Positions 8,667 through 14,228 of a stretch of DNA of 15,894 nt are shown here, piece by piece. Origin of the DNA: Balneolales bacterium (lineage in GTDB: Bacteria > Bacteroidota > Rhodothermia > Balneolales > Natronogracilivirgulaceae); the NCBI GenBank assembly GCA_007116685.1, contig SKIC01000269.1, positions 1 to 15,894 of the forward strand. The letters are read 5' to 3'. The stretch's first letter is position 1. Every line of letters begins with the position of its first letter. The notes beneath the pieces are model-generated. The model ran no database searches. It had not been told where the DNA came from and saw only the letters and a program-made list of their open reading frames with translations. The position numbers and the translations under genes were made by a program.

Positions 8667-10751
8667 CTAGGCCCACTCGTTATTCATTTTAGTCATGTTG
8701 AAATCATCATTTTGGCGCTCAACTATGGTCAAAATGGTATAATCGGCGGTGATTTCCTTTCTTTGATTATACACTTCCACATCCCAGTAAACCACGCCTT
8801 TGGGTTGGTCGTCGCCCTCGTAAAATGGGCGCCTTGCTTTGCTTTTTACCGTTAGTTTCACCTGTATGGTATCTCCGATTTTAACAGGAGTGAGAAAGCG
8901 CAGGTTTTCTAATCCGTAATTGGCCATCATTGGTCCTGGTGCCGGACTCACAAACATACCTGCTGCTGCTGAGACGATGAAATAACCATGCGCAACGCGT
9001 TCCGCAAAAAGGGAATCCGCCGCACCGATTTTATCCATGTGGGCGTAAAAATGATCTCCGCTCAGGCAGCCAAAGTTTACCACATCGGCTTCTGTAACAG
9101 TTCGGCGGTGTGTCCACAAGGTTTCGCCAATTTCCAATTCCTCAAAATACTTTTGAAACGGATGGATACGATCAGATTTTCCCTTAGCACCTTTCATGTA
9201 TTGCTCGGTAATTTTCATCAGAGTGGTGGGGGAGCCCTGTAGTGCAATTCGCTGCATGAAATGTAAAACGGCACGTGCACCGCCCAATTCTTCGCCACCT
9301 CCGGCACGACCAGGACCGCCATGAACTAAACCCGGCATTGGAGAACCATGCCCTGTGGATTCTTTGGCGCAATCTCTGTTAATCACCATAACACGTCCGT
9401 GCCAGGGGCCAATGCCCAACACAACTTTGGTAGCCAAATCATCATCATGAGTGAACAGAGAGCCAACCAAGCTGCCTTTTCCTTTATTAGCAATCGTTAT
9501 GGCTTCCTCGGTAGATTTGTACGGCATGAGCGTGGTTACCGGACCAAAGGCTTCCACTTCATGAGGGATATCTGCTTCCAAAGGATTTTTACAGGTAAGC
9601 ACTACCGGACGCACAAAAGCGCCATTCCCGTTACTAATTTCCGTTAGTTTAATATCATCCAAACTTCCAAAGGCCAGTTCACTCTGATTGGCTAATTGAG
9701 CAACGCCTTCCGAAAAGCGATCCGCTTGTACGCTACTGGCCAGAGCACCCATTCGTGATGTGCGTTCCGTAGGATTTCCAATAACCAAATTCTCTAATTT
9801 CTCGGATAAAGCAGCTACCACCTCATTTAAAAGTTTCTCGGGCACAAGGGCTCGTCGGATGGCAGTACATTTTTGTCCACATTTGGAGGTCATTTCCCGA
9901 TAAACTTCGTTCACGTAAAGACCGAATTCGGGCATATCCGTGGTTACGTCTTCGCCAAGAATGGAGCAATTCAGTGAATCTGCTTCCAGATTTACACGCA
10001 CATTATTGGCAATCACATTGGGATGGCTTTTCAATTTTTGTCCGGTGTGGGCAGAGCCGGTGAAAGCGATGATATCCTGAGCATCAAGATGATTCAAAAG
10101 GTCGCCGGGCACATCCGCAGAAATAAACTGCACCGAACCTTCAGGGAGTAAGTTGCTGTTGATAATTTCTTTGACCACGGCTTCTGCCAGATAAGAACCC
10201 ACTGGTGATGGTTTTACGATGGCAGGCATGCCGGCAATGATAGTTGGCGCTAATTTTTCCAACATTCCCCAAATTGGGAAATTGAACGCATTGATATGAA
10301 CCGCTACGCCTTGCAAAGGCACATACACATGCTGACCCACAAAACTACCTTTTCGCGAGAGCATCTCCATGGAGCCTTCCACGTGAACTTGTCCGTCGCT
10401 TAATTCGCGCCTTGCCCGACTGGAAATTGTGAAAAGCGTGCCAATACCACCTTCAATATCAATCCAGGAATCGGGGCGTGTGGCTCCGGTTTGATAGGAG
10501 AGTTTATAAAAGTGCTCTTTCTTTTCGAATAGAATTAGCGCCAGTTTCTTTATTTGAAGTGCCCGCTCATGAATGGTCAGTTTTTTGAGATTTGGTCCAC
10601 CAACGGTTTTTGCAAAATGAACAATTTGTTGGTAATCCAAGCCATTTGCAGAGGTTTCGCCGATTTTTTCACCACTAACGGCATTATAAATAGGAGTTTC
10701 TTCGTCGGTACTCTCAAACCAGGAGCCTTGAACATAACTTTTGACCTTCAT
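8667..10751 (-). CDS. paaZ: PaaZ: oxepin-CoA hydrolase / semialdehyde dehydrogenase fusion
   Basis: Bifunctional ring-opening enzyme of the aerobic phenylacetyl-CoA pathway, 694 residues (E. coli PaaZ is 681). Aldehyde dehydrogenase domain, about 1-515: NAD(P) region FTGSAHTG (230-237), general base Glu256 in NLEAD, catalytic Cys295 in CGQKCTAIRR; these numbers coincide with E. coli PaaZ Glu256 and Cys295. MaoC-type hot-dog hydratase domain, about 530-680: GDHFYAH with Asp566 and His571, the expected catalytic pair, then RVAHGYF. In the known pathway the hydratase opens the oxepin-CoA ring and the dehydrogenase oxidises the reactive semialdehyde. A crotonase gene follows 41 bases downstream; no paaABCDE, paaK or paaJ lies in this window, so the rest of the pathway must be elsewhere. 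No Shine-Dalgarno sequence precedes the ATG. Confidence 0.95.
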   Translation of the reverse strand: MKVKSYVQGSWFESTDEETPIYNAVSGEKIGETSANGLDYQQIVHFAKTVGGPNLKKLTIHERALQIKKLALILFEKKEHFYKLSYQTGATRPDSWIDIEGGIGTLFTISSRARRELSDGQVHVEGSMEMLSRKGSFVGQHVYVPLQGVAVHINAFNFPIWGMLEKLAPTIIAGMPAIVKPSPVGSYLAEAVVKEIINSNLLPEGSVQFISADVPGDLLNHLDAQDIIAFTGSAHTGQKLKSHPNVIANNVRVNLEADSLNCSILGEDVTTDMPEFGLYVNEVYREMTSKCGQKCTAIRRALVPEKLLNEVVAALSEKLENLVIGNPTERTSRMGALASSVQADRFSEGVAQLANQSELAFGSLDDIKLTEISNGNGAFVRPVVLTCKNPLEADIPHEVEAFGPVTTLMPYKSTEEAITIANKGKGSLVGSLFTHDDDLATKVVLGIGPWHGRVMVINRDCAKESTGHGSPMPGLVHGGPGRAGGGEELGGARAVLHFMQRIALQGSPTTLMKITEQYMKGAKGKSDRIHPFQKYFEELEIGETLWTHRRTVTEADVVNFGCLSGDHFYAHMDKIGAADSLFAERVAHGYFIVSAAAGMFVSPAPGPMMANYGLENLRFLTPVKIGDTIQVKLTVKSKARRPFYEGDDQPKGVVYWDVEVYNQRKEITADYTILTIVERQNDDFNMTKMNNEWA

Positions 10752-10793
10752 AGCAGCACTTTATTGATTCGTTATTGTTTGTGCGTGTAGATA

Positions 10794-10825
10794 CGAATCT
10801 ATGTAGTTTTTTTCAGCACAAAAAA
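10794..10825 (-). promoter_or_regulatory. Putative paaZ promoter (Bacteroidota type)
   Basis: Read on the minus strand, TTTTTTG (10825-10819) is followed after 17 bases by TAGATTCG (10801-10794). This matches the Bacteroidota -33 TTG and -7 TAnnTTTG pattern with one mismatch, and would start transcription about 36 bases before the paaZ ATG. The -7 box sits in a small inverted repeat (TAGAT/ATCTA, 10789-10801), a possible operator. Consensus match only. Confidence 0.35.
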
Positions 10826-10844
10826 CCGCTTTTTTGTAAAAAGA

Positions 10845-10859
10845 ATTCTCAATATGAAT
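10845..10859 (+). repeat. 15-base direct repeat, left copy
   Basis: The word ATTCTCAATATGAAT occurs here and again at 11123-11137, on either side of the first long repeat copy. In both places a motif of the type CCCG(T)nAGGG follows about 17-20 bases later, so it is probably part of the repeating module rather than a simple target-site duplication. Confidence 0.7.
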
Positions 10860-10875
10860 CATTGGCAACTAGCCC

Positions 10876-11120
10876 AGTCCCGTAGGGACGCAATATCGGT
10901 AGAAAATAAGAAGGGTAATAAATAAAGAAGTGCCGTAAGTACGGAATATCCTAATAGGCTATTGGCTTAAATACATATCGCCCATCATAATCCACAATGA
11001 AAATGATGTTCCGAAAAACGATTATTCCGCCCCATACGGGGCTTTTTGGGAGGCTGCCGTATTCGATTTCTACCAATATTGCGTTCCTAGCGGAACTTTG
11101 GAGCTTGTTTTGGTAGAAAA
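10876..11120. repeat. Long repeat, copy A, with inverted ends
   Basis: Aligns end to end with copy B at 11264-11509 (offset 389 bases over nearly all of its length). The stretch 10967-11074 is identical to 11356-11463, 108 bases without a difference. The core element 10877-11096 (220 bases) is bounded by imperfect inverted repeats of about 29 bases: left GTCCCGTAGGGACGCAATAT and onward, right end the reverse complement of GTTCCGCTAGGAACGCAATA and onward. Each end is itself a small hairpin (GTCCC/GGGAC; GTTCC/GGAAC). Inside are CCGTA/TACGG (10933-10944) and GCCCC/GGGGC followed by five Ts (11029-11047). It resembles a MITE-like or REP/BIME-like non-coding element; no transposase is present. 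Confidence 0.85.
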
Positions 11121-11122
11121 GG

Positions 11123-11137
11123 ATTCTCAATATGAAT
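11123..11137 (+). repeat. 15-base direct repeat, right copy
   Basis: Second occurrence of ATTCTCAATATGAAT (first at 10845-10859). It is preceded by GTAGAAAAGG, close to the GTAAAAAGA before the left copy, so the shared block is longer than the exact 15 bases. Confidence 0.7.
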
Positions 11138-11155
11138 GATAGAATACAAAATTCG

Positions 11156-11185
11156 CCCGGTCAGGGAGCTAAATATTGGTAGAAG
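11156..11185 (+). repeat. Solitary end motif 1 of the repeat family
   Basis: The 30 bases begin CCCGGTCAGGGAGC and end AATATTGGTAGAAG. This is the same pattern as the left inverted end of the long copies (CCCGTnAGGnnCGCAATATTGGTAGAA), but with no partner end directly beside it. Confidence 0.65.
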
Positions 11186-11210
11186 AAAAAACATCCTTCC
11201 CAAGGTCCAG

Positions 11211-11240
11211 CCTCGTCAGCGGCTTAAAAATCGGTAGAAG
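11211..11240 (+). repeat. Solitary end motif 2 of the repeat family
   Basis: CCTCGTCAGCGGC followed by ATCGGTAGAAG: a more diverged version of the end motif in the same orientation as motif 1. Together with motif 1 it fills the space between the two long copies. Confidence 0.55.
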
Positions 11241-11263
11241 ATAATTACATCATTTCTAAAGCC

Positions 11264-11509
11264 AGCCCCGTCAGGAGCGCAATATTGGTATAAAACAAGA
11301 AGGGTGAGAAATAAATAAGTGCCTTAGGTACGGAATATCCTATGAGGCTATTGGTTTAAATACATATCGCCCATCATAATCCACAATGAAAATGATGTTC
11401 CGAAAAACGATTATTCCGCCCCATACGGGGCTTTTTGGGAGGCTGCCGTATTCGATTTCTACCGATATTTTGTTCCTAGCGGAACTTGAGGGCTTGTATC
11501 GGTAGAAGA
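11264..11509. repeat. Long repeat, copy B, with inverted ends
   Basis: Second copy of the element at 10876-11120. Its inverted ends are 11265-11294 (GCCCCGTCAGGAGCGCAATA and onward) and 11456-11485 (reading inward as TTTCTACCGATATTTTGTTC and onward). The interior 11356-11463 is identical to copy A, while the ends have diverged, including a one-base indel. The internal GCCCC/GGGGC hairpin with T-run is at 11418-11436. Beyond the right end another forward GGCTTGTATCGGTAGAAG motif (11491-11508) follows, as in copy A. On the minus strand an open frame of 67 codons crosses this copy, but I regard it as incidental. Confidence 0.85.
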
Positions 11510-11556
11510 AGAACCTACCTAAAATCCTAACATAAAATTCCATTTCAAAAATTATC

Positions 11557-12180
11557 TTAAACCAAACGCGTATTTTTTCGCATCCAGCCGGTTAGGCTGA
11601 AGCGGTCTCGGTTTGCAGGGAGAACTTCGTGATAAACGGTGTCGCTTCGGAAGCATACGAAAGTTCCGAAATGGGGCTGGATATCCAGAAATCCATCGGA
11701 TTCGTTTTCGCTGTTCCATATTCGTAATTGACCACCATCCTCTACCGCCCAATTTTTGTTGAGATACAGAATGCATGAAATTGTTCTCTCCTTAACAGCC
11801 GCAAACTGGTCCAAATGCTTTTTGTAGAATGAGTTTGGAGGAAAAACAGCAAAATGAGCTTCATAGCCATTCAAACCGAGATATAGCTCACGATTGATAT
11901 CCTCCCTCAACTCAACAATTCTATTCCAGTATTGTTTTTGTAAATCGGTTAATTCATTTTCTCCGAGCCATAAAACGTGGTCACTACGAATCTCAGGACG
12001 TAGTTGTTTTTGGTCTCCGGTACCAATTCTTGCTTTTCTGAACGAGCCATCTTCCCAAAGTTCTTTCTCCTCAGCGATTAAATCATCCAAAAAATCAGGC
12101 TCGAAATAATTGTTAGAAACCGACCATCCTTTTTCAGCTAGGTCATCAATAATTCGGTGAGTTAATTGGTCTTGAATCAT
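11557..12180 (-). CDS. 2-oxoglutarate/Fe(II)-dependent oxygenase (2OG-FeII_Oxy family)
   Basis: 207-residue double-stranded beta-helix dioxygenase, a normal size for small prolyl-4-hydroxylase-like (P4Hc/SM-20) enzymes. The iron-binding triad is visible: His122 and Asp124 in YKKHLDQF, and distal His184 in TVYHEVLP. Arg193 with Ser195 in RDRFSLTGWMRK is the 2-oxoglutarate carboxylate clamp. ISCILYLNKNW and GGQLRIW are typical beta strands of the fold. The family hydroxylates protein side chains or small molecules; the substrate is not readable here. It is divergent from a decarboxylase gene, 134 bases away, which may share its regulation. The start ATG at 12180 lacks a Shine-Dalgarno sequence; the repeat array begins soon after the stop. 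Confidence 0.9.
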   Translation of the reverse strand: MIQDQLTHRIIDDLAEKGWSVSNNYFEPDFLDDLIAEEKELWEDGSFRKARIGTGDQKQLRPEIRSDHVLWLGENELTDLQKQYWNRIVELREDINRELYLGLNGYEAHFAVFPPNSFYKKHLDQFAAVKERTISCILYLNKNWAVEDGGQLRIWNSENESDGFLDIQPHFGTFVCFRSDTVYHEVLPANRDRFSLTGWMRKNTRLV

Positions 12181-12220
12181 AGGTAATCCATAGTTGTGAG
12201 AGGTGAGAACGAAATGAATC

Positions 12221-12228
12221 CAAAAATA
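12221..12228 (-). promoter_or_regulatory. Putative -7 box of the oxygenase gene
   Basis: On the minus strand TATTTTTG is an exact match to the Bacteroidota -7 consensus TAnnTTTG, 41 bases upstream of the ATG. The nearest -33-like TTTTTTGG (12261-12254) is 25-26 bases further upstream, longer than the usual spacing of about 19, so the assignment is tentative. Confidence 0.3.
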
Positions 12229-12314
12229 CGCTAATTGCAGAAATAATTAATTACCAAAAAAGGCGTAAAATCCGCTTATTAGGAACATTGAAATTTTACA
12301 CATCACTTTAGCAG

Positions 12315-13724
12315 ATGAAACAATTTGACGACGAGGCTTTTCGCAAAGCAGGCTATGAAATGATTGATTGGATTGCTGATTATCACAAAAATGTGGAATC
12401 CTATCCGGTATTATCTAAGGCGCAACCCGGTAATATTTTATCAAAATTACCCACTAAGGCACCCGAGATGCCTGAATCTTTCTCCGAAATCATGAAGGAT
12501 GTTGATGATATCATCATGCCCGGAATAACCCATTGGCAATCGCCGAATTTCTTTGCGTTTTTTCCCTCAAATAACTCGGGCCCCTCGGTGCTTGGAGAAA
12601 TGCTCTCTGCCGGATTGGGCGTGCAAGGGATGTTGTGGCTTACGAGTCCGGCTTGTACTGAACTCGAAATAAAAGTGTTAGATTGGCTGGTGGATTTGCT
12701 TGATTTACCCCAGATGTATAAATCTACCGGAGCGGGTGGGGGAGTGATTCAGGATACCGCATCTTCAGCCAGTTTGTGTGCTTTGTTAGCCGCAAGACAT
12801 CAGGTAAGCGAAGGCAATGCTCCGAAAACAGGGATGCCGGATAATTTTGCGGCCTACACTTCTGATCAGGCGCATTCATCTATGGCAAAAGCAGCGAATA
12901 TTGCGGGTATGGGCACCGAGCGCCTCCGTATGATTTCCACAGATGAAAACTTTGCCATGCAGTCCGAGGCATTAGAAAAGGCTATTCTCGAAGACAAGGC
13001 TTCAGGGGGTCAGCCATTTTTTGTAGCCGCAACCATTGGTACTACATCCACTTTGGCGAATGACCCTCTCCCCGAAATTGCAGAGATATGCAAAAAACAC
13101 CATTGCTGGCTCCATGTGGATGCCGCCATGAGTGGGACTGCTGCCATTTGTGAAGAATATCGGAAAATACATAAGGGATTAGAAAATGCCGATTCTTATA
13201 CTTTTAATCCCCATAAGTGGATGCTTACCAACTTTGATTGCAATGCATTTTACCTGAAAGACAGAAAAATGCTGACCCACACGATGAGTATTCTGCCCGA
13301 ATATTTGCGAAATGCGGCAACGGAAAAATCAGAAGTTGTTGATTACCGGGATTGGCAAGTACCCTTAGGTCGTCGGTTTCGAGCGCTGAAATTGTGGTTC
13401 GTTTTGCGCATGTATGGAGCTGAGCACATTCGCGAAATGGTTCGCAAGCACGTAGGCCTCGCCGAAGATTTGGCTGAGCGCATAGCCTCTCATCCCAAAT
13501 TGGTTTTGGCAGCACCATTATCTTTGAATCTGGTCTGTTTCCGCCACACGGACGGTAACGAGAAAACGCAGCAAATCATGGAGGAAATCAACGCCTCAGG
13601 CAATGCTTATCTATCCCACACCAAACTAAATGAGCATTATGTAATCCGCGTTAGTGTAGGGCAGGCCAAAACCGAGAAGGAGCATATAGATAGGTTGTGG
13701 GGGATAATTGAGGATCGGTGTTAA
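12315..13724 (+). CDS. Aromatic-L-amino-acid decarboxylase-like PLP enzyme (group II)
   Basis: 469-residue pyridoxal-phosphate decarboxylase of the AADC/tryptophan decarboxylase type, releasing CO2 from an amino acid, probably aromatic, to give an amine. The cofactor lysine is Lys301 in FNPHKWML. Asp269 (HVDAAMSG) should bind the pyridine nitrogen and His187 (QAHSS) should stack on the ring; human DDC has Lys303, Asp271 and His192. WQSPNFFAFFP and SPACTELE match the animal enzymes closely. The mobile loop keeps a tyrosine, Tyr330 in SILPEYLRN, equivalent to human Tyr332; loss of that tyrosine gives aldehyde synthase activity, so decarboxylation is expected. VPLGRRFRALKLWFVLRMYG is a further family block. 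Substrate choice (Phe, Tyr, Trp, DOPA) cannot be settled from sequence. Divergent from the oxygenase gene; no Shine-Dalgarno sequence. Confidence 0.92.
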   Translation: MKQFDDEAFRKAGYEMIDWIADYHKNVESYPVLSKAQPGNILSKLPTKAPEMPESFSEIMKDVDDIIMPGITHWQSPNFFAFFPSNNSGPSVLGEMLSAGLGVQGMLWLTSPACTELEIKVLDWLVDLLDLPQMYKSTGAGGGVIQDTASSASLCALLAARHQVSEGNAPKTGMPDNFAAYTSDQAHSSMAKAANIAGMGTERLRMISTDENFAMQSEALEKAILEDKASGGQPFFVAATIGTTSTLANDPLPEIAEICKKHHCWLHVDAAMSGTAAICEEYRKIHKGLENADSYTFNPHKWMLTNFDCNAFYLKDRKMLTHTMSILPEYLRNAATEKSEVVDYRDWQVPLGRRFRALKLWFVLRMYGAEHIREMVRKHVGLAEDLAERIASHPKLVLAAPLSLNLVCFRHTDGNEKTQQIMEEINASGNAYLSHTKLNEHYVIRVSVGQAKTEKEHIDRLWGIIEDRC

Positions 13725-14228
13725 AGGATTAGACCTGTGATTTCATTACGAAGTATAATAATCTATAAAATCTCAGCACTCTACTTATTATGTTACTTTT
13801 GATTGAGCCCGCCACGGCGGACTGGCGACAGTAACCTCCCAATGGGATCCCTTAGGGAAAAACTCACCGGCCTGAGAAAAAAATGGCTAAACTCCACTAC
13901 ATTACGCTAAAAGAAAACGAAGCTCCATAACGCTCAATAAAAGCTAAAGGCTTATCAGAGGAACGTTTTCTTTCTTAACGCTACATTGCACTTCGTAGTT
14001 CTTCGAATCATTTCGTTCTTAACGCCATTTTTTCCGATGGCCGGAATTTCTAAAGATTTTGTAAAAGCTATTTATGAAACTAGAAGAAGATGGTCTGCTA
14101 GATACTCAACTCTTAATGATGATTTGAAATTTTCTAATCAAAAACACAAACTCCAAACCAAATCTAAATCCCCCTCCTTTGGAGCCTACCTATCATCAGA
14201 GGGTTAGGTAAGGTCATACAGCGATTAC
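13725..14228. other. 504-base intergenic stretch without a convincing gene
   Basis: Lies between the ends of the decarboxylase gene and clpA, which converge. It holds a GC-rich hairpin CCGCC/GGCGG at 13809-13820, a palindrome GGGATCCC at 13844-13851, and a 10-base inverted pair AAAGAAAACG (13910-13919) with CGTTTTCTTT (13964-13973). The word (T)AACGC recurs at about 13928, 13976 and 14019. The patchwork looks like decayed or interspersed repeat DNA. No clear T-run terminator for either neighbour is visible. A 73-codon open frame at 13986-14207 is judged spurious. Confidence 0.6.

Larger units (their letters stand above)
10752..11556. other. 805-base intergenic stretch holding a modular repeat array
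   Basis: Between paaZ and the 2-oxoglutarate oxygenase gene there is no convincing gene. The first 120 bases carry the putative paaZ promoter. From about 10845 to 11510 the DNA is almost entirely repeat modules, listed separately: two long copies with inverted ends, two solitary end motifs and a 15-base direct repeat pair. Both flanking genes are on the minus strand, so the array lies downstream of the oxygenase gene and upstream of paaZ. Confidence 0.85.

Noticed and set aside
10845..11137. 15-base direct repeats as a target-site duplication around copy A
   Set aside because: They are not adjacent to the inverted ends (gaps of 17 and 26 bases), and similar flanking words and downstream motifs accompany both, so they look like part of the array.
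10876..11509. Possible CRISPR array
   Set aside because: Repeated motifs vary in sequence, spacing and orientation, two copies are 220 bases long with inverted ends, and no cas genes are present.
11340..11543. 67-codon open frame on the minus strand over repeat copy B, also open through copy A
   Set aside because: The frame follows the repeat exactly, and the shared part is identical DNA, so there is no codon-level evidence of selection. Its start lies in unrelated flanking sequence, and copy A lacks an equivalent start. Best explained as a non-coding repeat that happens to be open.
13986..14207. 73-codon open frame on the plus strand
   Set aside because: Low-complexity, Lys/Ser-rich C-terminal half, no recognisable domain, and located in the patchwork spacer. 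No promoter-like box or conserved motif was seen.
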